Positions 9,011 through 17,794 of a stretch of 64,000 nucleotides of DNA are shown in pieces. The translations under genes were made by a program, and so were the position numbers. The DNA is from Rubrobacter xylanophilus DSM 9941. GTDB taxonomy: Bacteria; Actinomycetota; Rubrobacteria; Rubrobacterales; Rubrobacteraceae. The notes under the pieces are model-generated. The model saw only the letters and a list, made by a program, of their open reading frames with translations, searched no databases and was not told the origin of the DNA. Within the stretch, counting starts at the first letter, position 1; each line of letters begins with the position of its first letter. Location of the stretch: the NCBI RefSeq assembly GCF_000014185.1, contig NC_008148.1:1902001-1966000 (forward strand), in the 5' to 3' direction.

Positions 9011-9430
9011 CCGCCTCGAAACTTGACCGAACGTGAGAAGCCTCCGAGGCGGCGTGCGTCCACGCACACTACTCCCGGAGACATTTTCGTGATAGCTCAG
9101 GATACCGTCCCTGCGCAATCGATCCGTTCGTTTGGGCCACATGCCAGTGAGAGGAACACCATACCCACCGTGGTTTTCGGCCGAATATGCGGCAAGAGAA
9201 CCCACGTGTCGGCGAAGAAAGTAGTCGCGAGCACCCGAAGCAGCGCCCGTCTGCACCCGCCAATGTTCTGGAGCTACCATACTTGCCTTTCGCGCGAAAG
9301 TACTGTAACGTATACATACGTATATAGTTGTAAAGAATGTGTTGGTGGGGAAAACGTGTAAGGGTATAAACGGATTCCGCGGGGTGCTCGGGTACGCGAG
9401 GAAAGCCTCGTGTCGAGCGAGGGGAGGGTC
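9011..9430. other. 420-bp leader before the ribokinase operon
   Basis: No convincing gene is seen. The first 50 bases are leftover IS end sequence; the rest holds an AT-rich promoter region with the operator at 9308-9324, about 107 bases upstream of the ribokinase start. Confidence 0.6.
9308..9324. promoter_or_regulatory. Operator-like site 1 (ACGTATACATACGTATA)
   Basis: ACGTAT-AC-ATACGT (9308-9321) is a perfect inverted repeat, and the 14-mer TATACATACGTATA (9311-9324) recurs, as TWTAYATACGTATA, before the diiron gene (20206-20219) and before the GntR gene (21078-21091). It most likely binds the GntR/UTRA protein encoded at 20280-21071 and controls the rightward transport operon. Confidence 0.7.
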
Positions 9431-10381
9431 ATGAGCAGGATAGCTTCGGCGACCGTATGCGTAGTGGCCAGTTATGCTGTGGGATTGTCGATGGCTGTGG
9501 ACCGATTCCCGCGTCCCGGGGAGACGAGAATCGGCCACGGTTTCGTCCAAGGACCCGGTGGCAAGGGCAGCAACCAAGCCATCCAGGCCGCGAGGCTGGG
9601 GGCGCGGGTGGAGTTGGTGGCGTGCGTGGGCGACGACGCATACGGTCGAGAGGCCCTCGACCTTTGGTGTCGAGAGGGCATCTCCACAGAGCATGTAGTC
9701 CAAGTAGGGGACCATCCAACGGGGGTCGGCTTCATACTCGTGGACGAATCCGGACAGAATTCGATCGCCATAGACCCCGGAGCGAACGATGCCCTAGGAC
9801 CGCGGATGATAGACGCCGCCCAAGGGGCGTTTGATCGCAGCGCCGTGTGCTTGGTGCAGTTGGAGATCTCGCTGGAGTCTGCTGCGCATGCGCTGAGGAA
9901 GGCGAAGGAGGCAGGCTGTATCACCGTCCTCAATCCGGCTCCCGCGCGGCGGATCCCCGACGAGGTGTGGGGGTACGTCGATGTGATCACGCCCAACGAG
10001 GGAGAGGCCGCCGTGGTGCTGGGCGAGGAGGGAAACGAGGAGAACCTCGGCAAACTGCTGTTGGAAAGGGTCAACTTGGCGGCGGTGGTGACGCTGGGCG
10101 AAAAGGGAGCGCTCGTGTTGGAGAAATCGGGGGCCGTCCAACGGGTGCCCGCATTCCCGGTACCTACCAGGGACACCACCGGCGCGGGCGACGCCTTCTC
10201 CGGGGCACTCGGGTTGAGGCTGGCGCAGGGAAGCGACGTTGTCGAAGCAGCCCGGTGGGGCGCCGCGGCGGGCGCGCTGACGTGCACGGTACCGGGTGTG
10301 GTACCGGCGCTGCCGGACAGGAAAGCGCTGCTCCGCTTGCTCTCGGGGAACGAGGAATTGGCCGTGAGGGGTGGAGCATGA
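9431..10381 (+). CDS. rbsK: PfkB-family ribokinase
   Basis: A 316-residue sugar kinase of the ribokinase/PfkB fold that would phosphorylate D-ribose (or a related pentose) at O5 with ATP. The N-terminal sugar-site motif GGKGSNQA is at about residues 43-50. The C-terminal DTTGAGDAFSGAL holds the anion hole and catalytic Asp near residue 254. The ATG at 9431 is preferred over the GTG at 9410 because GGGGAGGGTC lies just before it. It is the first gene of an operon running through the ABC transporter, rbsD and the ECF transporter. Specificity for ribose is inferred from the linked RbsD and nucleoside hydrolase. Confidence 0.88.
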   Translation: MSRIASATVCVVASYAVGLSMAVDRFPRPGETRIGHGFVQGPGGKGSNQAIQAARLGARVELVACVGDDAYGREALDLWCREGISTEHVVQVGDHPTGVGFILVDESGQNSIAIDPGANDALGPRMIDAAQGAFDRSAVCLVQLEISLESAAHALRKAKEAGCITVLNPAPARRIPDEVWGYVDVITPNEGEAAVVLGEEGNEENLGKLLLERVNLAAVVTLGEKGALVLEKSGAVQRVPAFPVPTRDTTGAGDAFSGALGLRLAQGSDVVEAARWGAAAGALTCTVPGVVPALPDRKALLRLLSGNEELAVRGGA

Positions 10382-10463
10382 TACCGCGGACCGGCGTGGG
10401 TGGGGACACCCGACCCGGACCTCACCTCGGTGGCATCATCCGGCAAGAACAGGGGTTCGCCAC

Positions 10464-11507
10464 GTGAAGGATACCGGATCGAAGGCCATGACGGCGAGAC
10501 AGTCACATAGAACCTTCCCGCCGGAGACGCTACGCTCAAGCCTAAGTCACCTCTTGATGGCCAGAGAGAGCGGAGTGTTGACCGCCCTTGCCATGCTGGT
10601 CTTCGCAGGGAGCTTCGTCGCGCCGGGGCTCTGGGCGCCGCAGAACATGCTGAACGTCGGCCAACAGGTAGCGCAGATCGGAATCATGGCCGTCGGGATG
10701 ACTTTCGTCATCATCACCGCGCAGATAGATCTGAGCGTGGGTTCCATCTACGCTCTCGCAGCCGTGGTCACGGGTCTGCTCCTTACGCAGGGCTCTCCGG
10801 CGTGGGTCGCGTGCCTCGGAGGATTAGCGGTGGGCTTCTGTGCCGGGCTAGTCAATGGGCTCACCACCGTCTACCTGCACATACCGTCTTTCATCGTCAC
10901 ACTCGGAACGCTCAGCGCTTTTCGCGGTCTGACCTTGCTGCTCACCAACGGTTCCCCGATCTCGCTCGATGCGAACCAGGCGAACGTGCAGACCTTCTCG
11001 CTCCTCGGCCAGGGCCTACTATTCAGCGTCGTGCCCATGGAGTTCGCCTTCCTCATCCTGACCTTCATCTTCGGCTATGTGTTGCTAGCCTGGACCAAGT
11101 ACGGCTTCTACGTGTACGCGGTGGGCGGCAGTGCCGAGGCGGCCCGGTTATGCGGCATCAACGTGGCTCGCGTGCGCCTCACCAGCTTCGTGATACTCGG
11201 CACCCTCAGCGCCTTCTCCGGCATCCTTGGTCTATCGTTCTTGAACTACGTACAGGGGGTCACGGGGCAGGGTCTCGAGCTCGTCGTGATTTCGGCCGTG
11301 ATCATCGGTGGGACGGCTCTCTTCGGCGGCTCCGGCACGATGTTGGGCACCCTTATCGGGGTTGCTTTGATCGGGGTCCTACAAAACATACTCGTGCTGA
11401 GCGGCCTGTCGTCGTTCTGGCAGATCCTGGTTGTGGGGGTGGTGGTCATCCTGGCGGTGGCGCTGGATTCCTACCTTCGGCGCAGACGAAAGATGAAGGG
11501 GCCTTAA
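10464..11507 (+). CDS. rbsC: Ribose-type ABC transporter permease
   Basis: A polytopic membrane protein of 347 residues in the RbsC/BPD_transp_2 family with about 8-10 hydrophobic helices. Signature segments are TFVIITAQIDLSVGS after the second helix and the cytoplasmic coupling region AARLCGINVARVRLTSFV. It should form the homodimeric channel with the RbsA-like ATPase. The long frame opens at 10371, but the first 31 codons are not hydrophobic and overlap rbsK; a GTG at 10464 follows AGGGG with 8-base spacing, so that start is chosen (an ATG at 10488 is the alternative). The stop is one base before the binding-protein start. Confidence 0.85.
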   Translation: MKDTGSKAMTARQSHRTFPPETLRSSLSHLLMARESGVLTALAMLVFAGSFVAPGLWAPQNMLNVGQQVAQIGIMAVGMTFVIITAQIDLSVGSIYALAAVVTGLLLTQGSPAWVACLGGLAVGFCAGLVNGLTTVYLHIPSFIVTLGTLSAFRGLTLLLTNGSPISLDANQANVQTFSLLGQGLLFSVVPMEFAFLILTFIFGYVLLAWTKYGFYVYAVGGSAEAARLCGINVARVRLTSFVILGTLSAFSGILGLSFLNYVQGVTGQGLELVVISAVIIGGTALFGGSGTMLGTLIGVALIGVLQNILVLSGLSSFWQILVVGVVVILAVALDSYLRRRRKMKGP

Positions 11508-11508
11508 G

Positions 11509-12564
11509 TTGGTACTGGACAGACGGAGACAAAGGGGAAACGGCATACTTAAGCGCGGAATCATAACCTTGGCGGCATTGGTCGTTGCCGCGTTCGTCGT
11601 CGCAGCTTGCGGTGGCGTCGTCCAGCCTGGAGACGAAGGCGGGGGCAGCGGACAAGACGGCTTCCGGCTCGCCGACTACATCCGCGAGCACGTGGAGAAC
11701 GGGGACAAGCTGGTCATACGCGTCAGCTACCACAACACCTCGCTCGGCTTTGCAAACCCTATCCGGGAGGGGGTAGAGAAGGCCAAAAGAGAACTTGGCG
11801 TCGACGCGGAACTCATCGGTCCCGCCAACGGGAGCGCCCAGGAGCAGGTTTCGGAGCTTCAGACCTTAATCTCGCAGCAGAAGGTCGACGGGCTCGCCGT
11901 CTCGTCGGCGAGCAACGACGCGCTCAAGCCCGTGATAGCCCAGGCCTACAACGCCGGCATCCCAATCATCTCCTTCAATACCAACAACCCCGGCTCCAAA
12001 CAGATGGCCTTCGTGGGCCAGGATCTCGTCCAATCCGGGAGGTTCGAGGCCGAACAACTCCGAAAGGAGCTCGGGGACAGGAAGGGCAAGGTGGTCGTCT
12101 TCTCGGTCGACACCGGCGCCGGCTGGTCCAACGATCGATTCAGCGGCTTTGAGGCGGGCATGGAGGGAGCGGAAGGCATCCAGATCGAAGGCCCCATTAA
12201 CAGCGGCAACGAGCCACGCCAGGCGTTCAACGCGGTGCAGAACACCATGACCGCGAACCCCGACGCGATCGCCATAGCCTCGCTGGACTGCTGCAGCGTG
12301 GATGCGGCCGCGAAGTGGGTGCAGCAGAATGGCAAGAAGGGAGAGATAATCGTTGTCGGCTTCGATGTCTTGCCGCAGACCGCGGACTTCATCCGCAACG
12401 GAGTCATCCAGTTCACCATCAGCCAGAACCCTGTGGAGCAAGGCTACCAATCGGTCAAGATCCTCAACGACTTCCTTAAGAAGAATAAACCGTTGCGCGA
12501 CGTCAACACCGGCACAAAGCTGGTCGACAAGTCGAACATCGACGAAGTGCCACTCGAGGGATAG
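11509..12564 (+). CDS. rbsB: Ribose-type ABC substrate-binding lipoprotein
   Basis: A periplasmic-type binding protein (Peripla_BP_4, 351 residues) with a basic N-region, a hydrophobic helix and a lipobox VVAAC giving lipidated Cys34. Two Rossmann lobes follow: KVDGLAVSSASND and AYNAGIPIISFNTNN in the first, GKVVVFSVDTGAGWSNDRFSGF in the second, and a PVEQGYQSV hinge segment near the end. It should capture a sugar or sugar-containing ligand outside the membrane. The start is TTG at 11509 with AAGGGG upstream. Ligand identity is not deducible; this subclass binds ribose, autoinducer-2, galactosides and related compounds. Confidence 0.85.
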   Translation: MVLDRRRQRGNGILKRGIITLAALVVAAFVVAACGGVVQPGDEGGGSGQDGFRLADYIREHVENGDKLVIRVSYHNTSLGFANPIREGVEKAKRELGVDAELIGPANGSAQEQVSELQTLISQQKVDGLAVSSASNDALKPVIAQAYNAGIPIISFNTNNPGSKQMAFVGQDLVQSGRFEAEQLRKELGDRKGKVVVFSVDTGAGWSNDRFSGFEAGMEGAEGIQIEGPINSGNEPRQAFNAVQNTMTANPDAIAIASLDCCSVDAAAKWVQQNGKKGEIIVVGFDVLPQTADFIRNGVIQFTISQNPVEQGYQSVKILNDFLKKNKPLRDVNTGTKLVDKSNIDEVPLEG

Positions 12565-12567
12565 AGC

Positions 12568-14067
12568 GTGGAGCCTGCATTAGCCGTCGAAGTCGATGGT
12601 CTCGTCAAGCGTTACCCGGGCGTGACCGCGCTCGACGGGGTTACGGTCGGGTTCCCCACCGGCAAGATCACCGCGGTCGTCGGCGAGAACGGCGCGGGTA
12701 AGTCCACCCTAATGAACATCCTCGCTGGCCTGCAACGCCCAGACAAAGGACTCGTGCGGGTCTTCGGTGAGAAGGTCGAAAACTTCGATCCGCATGCACT
12801 CCTGACCATCCACCGGGTGGCGCTCGTGCCGCAAGAGCTCCTCCTCTGCCCGGAGCGGACGGTGGCTGAGAACGTCTTGCTCGGGCTCGAGCCGAGCAGA
12901 GGTCCGATTCCGTCACGACGCCAGATGAGGCAGAGGACGGCGGGCTTGCTGGAGGACCTGGGGAGTAACATAGGCCCGGGGCGGGTGGTTGCGGATCTCT
13001 CAGTAGCCGAGCAGCAGGAGGTGGTCATAGCCCGCGCACTCGCGCGCGAATGCCGGGTCCTCATACTCGACGAGCCAACCGCGGTGCTCAGTCCCGAGGA
13101 GTCCGAGCGTCTGTTCGCGCTGCTGCGCCGCCTGCGGAACTCCGGGACCACGATCGTGTACGTCTCCCACAGAATCCCCGAGGTGTTCTCGCTCGCGGAT
13201 AAGATCTGTGTCATGCGCGATGGCCGTCTGGTGAAGGAGTGGCCGACAGAAGAGGCGGCGCCTGGCACGGTCGTGCGCTTCATGATCGGCCGCGAGCTCT
13301 CCGAATGGGACCACGAACCGGCCGTCGGTCCCGAGCCGCTCTGCAGCGTTCGCGGGTTCGGCGGACCCACCTTCCGCGACGTTTCCTTTGAGCTAATGGA
13401 GGGCGAGGTGCTCGGGGTCGCCGGTCTGCCCGACTCCGGCCGCAACGAACTGCTTGGTTCCTTGTTCGGCGCGATCACACCGTACGGTGGAACCGTGCAA
13501 CTGAGCGGGCGGTTGCTGTGGATTAGCTCGCCCAGGGATGCCATCCGGGCCGGGATGGCGTATGTACCTGCGGAACGCCGCACCCAGGGGCTATTGCCAA
13601 CGATGGACATCGCCGACAACCTCGCCGTGCTGCGGCTTAAGCGGTTCACGCGCCTCGGCTTCGTCCGATGGCGTGCCCTTCGCCGAGAGGCCGCCCGCCA
13701 GGCGGAACGCTTCGGCGTGAGATGCCGAGGCGTCGGACAGGGAGTCGGCGAATTGAGCGGCGGAAACCAGCAGAAGGTCATCCTGGCGCGGTGGATGGAG
13801 GTCAAACCACGCCTGATGCTCTTGGAGGAACCCACCCGGGGCGTGGACGTGGGCGCTAAGGACGAGATCTACGAACTACTCCAACAGATGACCCAAGAGG
13901 GGGTGGGCGTAATCCTAGCTTCTTCGGACTTGCCTGAGCTGCTGCGGGTCTGCGACCGCATCGCGGTAATGAGGCTAGGAAGACTCGTAGGATTTCTCGA
14001 CCGCGAGCATGCAACGGAGGAGAAGATCATGGCGTTGGCGACCGGAGTGGAGGAGGGCGCTGCATGA
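12568..14067 (+). CDS. rbsA: Ribose-type ABC transporter ATPase (two fused NBDs)
   Basis: The 499-residue protein contains two ABC nucleotide-binding domains. The first has a complete Walker A (GENGAGKST, residues 39-47), signature LSVAEQQEV and Walker B LILDEP. The second has the degenerate Walker A expected in RbsA proteins (GLPDSGRNEL) but a full LSGGNQQKV signature and LMLLEEP. It energises the RbsC-like channel. The GTG start is three bases after the binding-protein stop, and its own stop overlaps rbsD (ATGA), so the four genes are translated as a unit. Confidence 0.9.
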   Translation: MEPALAVEVDGLVKRYPGVTALDGVTVGFPTGKITAVVGENGAGKSTLMNILAGLQRPDKGLVRVFGEKVENFDPHALLTIHRVALVPQELLLCPERTVAENVLLGLEPSRGPIPSRRQMRQRTAGLLEDLGSNIGPGRVVADLSVAEQQEVVIARALARECRVLILDEPTAVLSPEESERLFALLRRLRNSGTTIVYVSHRIPEVFSLADKICVMRDGRLVKEWPTEEAAPGTVVRFMIGRELSEWDHEPAVGPEPLCSVRGFGGPTFRDVSFELMEGEVLGVAGLPDSGRNELLGSLFGAITPYGGTVQLSGRLLWISSPRDAIRAGMAYVPAERRTQGLLPTMDIADNLAVLRLKRFTRLGFVRWRALRREAARQAERFGVRCRGVGQGVGELSGGNQQKVILARWMEVKPRLMLLEEPTRGVDVGAKDEIYELLQQMTQEGVGVILASSDLPELLRVCDRIAVMRLGRLVGFLDREHATEEKIMALATGVEEGAA

Positions 14068-14528
14068 AGCGAAGCGGCATCTTGAACCAACCACTAAGCA
14101 ATATACTGGCCTCGTTCGGACACACCGACCTCTTGGTGGTCTGCGACGCCGGATTCCCGATCCCAAGGGACGCCCAGCGCGTGGATCTCGCGATCGCTCC
14201 TGACCTGCCCGACCTCAGGACCGTGTTGAGCCTCATAAACGAGGAGTTCATCACCGAGAAGGTGGTGATCGCGGAAGAGATGGCCGAGTTCAATCCTCCG
14301 TTGCACGGGTGGCTGCAGAAGCACTTCTCCGGCGTCGAGTTCGAGCGGAGACCTCACGAGGAGATGCTTACTCAGGTTGCCACGTCTGCCAAAGCCATCG
14401 TGCGTACCGGCGCGTTCGATCCTTGGGGCAACATCGGACTCGTCTCCGGCGTAGACGTCGAACGCTTTTTCGCCAAAGAAGGCACCGTTCTACCCGACTA
14501 CTACCGCGACAGGGCAGGTGAGGCGTAA
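14064..14528 (+). CDS. rbsD: D-ribose pyranase
   Basis: A 154-residue RbsD/FucU-family mutarotase that interconverts beta-pyran and beta-furan forms of ribose so that ribokinase can use it. The catalytic His20 is in the conserved SNILASFGHTD segment, followed by CDAGFPIP; the C-terminal Tyr pair is in PDYYRDR. It is about 15 residues longer than the E. coli enzyme. It overlaps rbsA by four bases. Its presence beside a nucleoside hydrolase supports the idea that free ribose is produced or imported here. Confidence 0.9.
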   Translation: MKRSGILNQPLSNILASFGHTDLLVVCDAGFPIPRDAQRVDLAIAPDLPDLRTVLSLINEEFITEKVVIAEEMAEFNPPLHGWLQKHFSGVEFERRPHEEMLTQVATSAKAIVRTGAFDPWGNIGLVSGVDVERFFAKEGTVLPDYYRDRAGEA

Positions 14529-14549
14529 GTGCCCTAGTTCTCGCGACAA

Positions 14550-14571
14550 CGCTTGATCGATATGCCAAGCG
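14550..14571 (+). promoter_or_regulatory. Small hairpin between rbsD and the ECF genes
   Basis: CGCTTG and CAAGCG form a 6-bp stem with a 10-base loop in the only sizeable gap of the operon (71 bases). There is no U-tract, so it is more likely an mRNA-stability or partial-attenuation element than a terminator. Confidence 0.35.
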
Positions 14572-14599
14572 TAGGCTTCGGAAAGGAGGAGCTACTGCG

Positions 14600-15226
14600 A
14601 TGACCAACGCTACACAGGACAGGTCCAGAAGAATGCCTCTTTGGGCCAGAATCGCCGCCGACTTTACCTCAAGGGCCTGGGTGCTCATACCGATCAGCAT
14701 CGGCATAAACATCGTAGGCGGATTCTTCACGAACCTGCTCAAGCTTCCCGTCTTCCTGGACACCATAGGCACCATCATGGTGGCGGTCCTGGCCGGGCCG
14801 TGGGTCGGGGCTCTCGCCGGGCTCCTGACGAATATGGTGTTGGGGCTCGTGTCGAGCCCGACTTACCTGCCTTTCAGCGCGGTTAACGTGGCGGTCGGTC
14901 TGGCGGCGGGCTTCCTGGCTACCCACGGGTGGTTTCGGAGCTACTGGAAGGTCGCCGTCAGCGGCCTCGTCATCACCGCGGTGGCGGTGCTCGTCGCCAC
15001 ACCGATCAGGGTGTTGGTGTTCGGCGGCGTTACGGGTCACGGGTCCGACGTAATATTCGCTTACTTCCTAGCCACCGGTTCCAGTTTGATGGAAGCGGTC
15101 TTCCAGAAGAGCGCCATCGTCGATCCGATCGACAAGATCGTTAGCGCTTATATCGCCTTCTTTATAGCGAAAGCGGTTCCCTTACGGTACCGTCCATCGA
15201 AGGCGCGACAAACCCTCCCGGAATGA
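14600..15226 (+). CDS. ECF transporter substrate-binding (S) component
   Basis: A 208-residue membrane protein with about six hydrophobic segments, including KLPVFLDTIGTIMVAVLAGP and ALAGLLTNMVLGL, a pattern common to S components of energy-coupling-factor transporters. S components bind the vitamin or nucleobase-like ligand at subnanomolar to nanomolar affinity and dock on EcfT. An AAAGGAGGAG ribosome site precedes the ATG. It overlaps ecfT by four bases. It does not look like BioY, ThiT or RibU by eye. Linkage to a nucleoside hydrolase and rbs genes suggests a nucleoside or base-like ligand; this is inference only. Confidence 0.75.
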   Translation: MTNATQDRSRRMPLWARIAADFTSRAWVLIPISIGINIVGGFFTNLLKLPVFLDTIGTIMVAVLAGPWVGALAGLLTNMVLGLVSSPTYLPFSAVNVAVGLAAGFLATHGWFRSYWKVAVSGLVITAVAVLVATPIRVLVFGGVTGHGSDVIFAYFLATGSSLMEAVFQKSAIVDPIDKIVSAYIAFFIAKAVPLRYRPSKARQTLPE

Positions 15227-16029
15227 ACGGCTCGGTAGGTAGCGAAGGCGAGCGTAGTTTGAAGAATCTGCTCGATTACCAGGCAGGGAACAGTTTGGTG
15301 CACCGTCTGAACCCGGTCACCAAACTGGTGTTGGCCGGCAGCTTGGTGATCATTGCGTTCCTGCTCCCAGACTACCGTGGCCCGCTGCTCATGACGCTGC
15401 TGCTCTTGGGGATTGCGGTGTCGGCAGGGATTTTCCGGCAGCTAATAGTGGCCGTAGGCGTCGTCGCGACGCCGTTGGCGATTGCACTCCTAACCATCCA
15501 CGGGCTGTTCTATCCGGGCAACCGGACGCCGCTAGTCAGTCTTGGACCCGCAACCTTCTGGGAGGAAGGGCTGCAGTACGCGCTCCTCATCCTCTTTAGG
15601 CTGTTGGTACTCATCACAGCCATCCTGCCGGTGATGCTCACCACCTACCCGAAGAAAATGACGATCGCGTTGATCGAGAAGGGCCTCTCCCCCAAGCTGG
15701 CCTACGTGTTCATGGCCTCGTTGCAGTTCATCCCCGACATGCAACGGCGGGCCAAAGCCATCTCCGAAGCACAACAGGCCCGAGGTTTGGACATCAAGGC
15801 CAGCCTCTGGAAACGGTTTCGTGCCCTGATCGCCATGATGGTGCCGCTCCTAACGGGGGCCCTCATCGCCGCCGAAACCCGTTCGCTCGCGTTGGAGGCC
15901 AGGGGTTTCAACCGCAAAGGGGCTCGAACCTACCTCTTCGACGTACCCGATCCCGGGGTCGAGCGGGTGCTGCGGTGGGCGGCGGTTGTGGTGGTGCTCG
16001 CGGCGATGGTTTGGAAAGTTGCGGTTTGA
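15223..16029 (+). CDS. ecfT: ECF transporter transmembrane coupling protein EcfT
   Basis: A 268-residue EcfT/CbiQ-family protein. Four to five transmembrane helices surround a long cytoplasmic helical region with the two Ala-Arg-Gly coupling motifs, QQARGLD at about residue 185 and LEARGFNR at about residue 226; these insert into the ATPase grooves. The N-terminal LVHRLNPVTKL is also diagnostic. It sits between the S component and the double ATPase with overlaps on both sides (ATGA and TTGA), so this is a dedicated (group I) ECF transporter. Confidence 0.9.
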   Translation: MNGSVGSEGERSLKNLLDYQAGNSLVHRLNPVTKLVLAGSLVIIAFLLPDYRGPLLMTLLLLGIAVSAGIFRQLIVAVGVVATPLAIALLTIHGLFYPGNRTPLVSLGPATFWEEGLQYALLILFRLLVLITAILPVMLTTYPKKMTIALIEKGLSPKLAYVFMASLQFIPDMQRRAKAISEAQQARGLDIKASLWKRFRALIAMMVPLLTGALIAAETRSLALEARGFNRKGARTYLFDVPDPGVERVLRWAAVVVVLAAMVWKVAV

Positions 16030-17750
16030 GCCTCATAAGGATCGAAAACGTCACGTTCGCTTATTCCAGCCAGCCCGAGGTGCCTGCCCTCAAGGACGTG
16101 AGCTGCGGCATCGAGCGGGGAAGCTTCGTTGGCATCACCGGAGTCACCGACGCCGGCAAGTCCAGCTTGTGCCGTTTGATCGCCGGCTACGTCCCGCACT
16201 TCTTCGACGGCGAACTCTCCGGCAGGGTGACGGTAGACGGCATAGATACCGCCAAGACCACCATCGGAGAACTCGCGGAGAAGGTGGGTTTCGTCTTCGA
16301 AAGCCCCTTCGACCAACTGACCGGAGCGAGCTTGACGGTCACGGAAGAGGTGGCTTTCGCGCTGGAAAACCTCGGCTTTCCCCGAGAGGAGATAGAGCGT
16401 AGGGCAAAAGAGAGTTTGGAACGGGCGGGCATCGCCGATCTGGCCGACCGCCATCCCCAGCGGCTTTCCGGCGGGCAGTCGCAGCGCCTGGCTCTGGCCT
16501 CGGTCCTCGCGATGCAGCCCGAGATCCTTGTGCTCGACGAACCCACCTCGCAGCTGGATCCCCTGGGCGCCGATGAGGTCTTCGAGGCGGTAAGCGAGAT
16601 GCACCGCCAGGGTTACACCGTGGTGCTGGTGAGTCACGATCTCGAGCGGTTGGCCGCTCATGCCGATCGCCTGATCGTCATGGAGAACGGCCGCATCCGG
16701 TGGGACGGAACCCCGCGCGAAGTCCTACTGGACGCCGCGGCGTCCGGGTACCCTATCCCAATTCCTGACGTGCTTCGTGTTGGACAGCGGCTGCGAGAGA
16801 TCAGGCGTGTCGATCCGCACGTGCTAATGCCCTTGACCTTCGAAGAGGCGGCCACCGAACTAACCCGCGTGTTCGGCGTTGTTCCCGCCATCTCACCATT
16901 CTCCCCGTCGCCAGCGCAAAAATCAATCGGCGATTCGATGGAGAACAAGCTCCCCAGGCTCCTCTTGGAGGATGTTCACCACACCTACCCGCGGGAAGTT
17001 CATGCCCTCCGGGGGATTTCGTTGGAATTGGATGAGGGTTGCGTCTGCATCCTCGGCCAGAACGGAGCGGGAAAGACGACCCTCGTAAAACACCTCAACG
17101 GCCTGTTGAGGCCGACCGAAGGACGCGTGCTCATCGAAGGGAAGGATTCGCGGGAACACCGGGTTGCCCAGCTCGCCAAGCACGTCGGGCTGGCCTTCCA
17201 GAATCCGGACGACCAGCTGTTCCACGGCACGGTAGAGGAGGAGGTGCGTTTCGGCGCCGAAAACGTGGGCGCTACGCCGGAGCACGCCGAACGTTTGACG
17301 GAGTCTGCCATCCGGCGCATGGGACTCAACGAAGTGCGAAAGAAAAAACCCTACGACCTGGGGTTGCCCTGGCGCAAGCGCGTCGCCATCGCTTCTGTTC
17401 TGACGATGGATACGCCGGTGGTCGTCTTGGACGAGCCCACCGGCGGTCAGGATGCGCCGGGGGTGCAACTGCTGGGCGAGCTGGTCCGGGCCCTGGTGGA
17501 AGAAGAAAAGTTGGTCGTGGTGGTCACCCACGACGTAGAATTCACTCGCGAGCACGCCGATCGCGTGGTGGTGCTCTACCAGGGACGGGTGCTCCTGGAC
17601 GGGGAGCCACGCGAGGTCCTCGGCCAGGAGGAAACCCTCTCCCGCACGCACGTACGGCCTCCCGCGATTACTCGCCTGGGGAAGCGGCTCGGGCTGGATC
17701 GGACGGTTCTCTCGGTCGACGAGCTCTTCCGATCCCTAAGCTGGGCGTGA
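16026..17750 (+). CDS. ecfA: ECF transporter ATPase, A and A' domains fused
   Basis: The protein of 574 residues contains two ABC ATPase domains in one chain. The first has Walker A GVTDAGKSS (about residues 40-48), signature LSGGQSQRLALA and Walker B ILVLDEPTSQLD. The second starts near residue 318 with Walker A GQNGAGKTT (about 343) and Walker B VVVLDEPTGG, but where LSGGQ should be it reads DLGLPWRKRVAIASV. Such degenerate second signatures occur in some fused ECF ATPases. The TTG at 16026 overlaps the ecfT stop (TTGA) and fits the fold's N-terminus; the frame upstream is not protein-like. A hairpin follows the stop. Confidence 0.88.
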   Translation: MSLIRIENVTFAYSSQPEVPALKDVSCGIERGSFVGITGVTDAGKSSLCRLIAGYVPHFFDGELSGRVTVDGIDTAKTTIGELAEKVGFVFESPFDQLTGASLTVTEEVAFALENLGFPREEIERRAKESLERAGIADLADRHPQRLSGGQSQRLALASVLAMQPEILVLDEPTSQLDPLGADEVFEAVSEMHRQGYTVVLVSHDLERLAAHADRLIVMENGRIRWDGTPREVLLDAAASGYPIPIPDVLRVGQRLREIRRVDPHVLMPLTFEEAATELTRVFGVVPAISPFSPSPAQKSIGDSMENKLPRLLLEDVHHTYPREVHALRGISLELDEGCVCILGQNGAGKTTLVKHLNGLLRPTEGRVLIEGKDSREHRVAQLAKHVGLAFQNPDDQLFHGTVEEEVRFGAENVGATPEHAERLTESAIRRMGLNEVRKKKPYDLGLPWRKRVAIASVLTMDTPVVVLDEPTGGQDAPGVQLLGELVRALVEEEKLVVVVTHDVEFTREHADRVVVLYQGRVLLDGEPREVLGQEETLSRTHVRPPAITRLGKRLGLDRTVLSVDELFRSLSWA

Positions 17751-17757
17751 AGGAGCT

Positions 17758-17777
17758 GGGGCTTCGAGGAACGCCCC
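17758..17777. terminator. Hairpin between convergent operons
   Basis: GGGGCTTC-gag-GAA-c-GCCCC folds into an 8-bp stem with one bulge in the 44 bases between the ecfA stop and the nucleoside hydrolase stop. It can serve both strands; there is no clear U-run on the plus side. Confidence 0.45.
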
Positions 17778-17794
17778 GCGAAAGCTTTGGAAGG

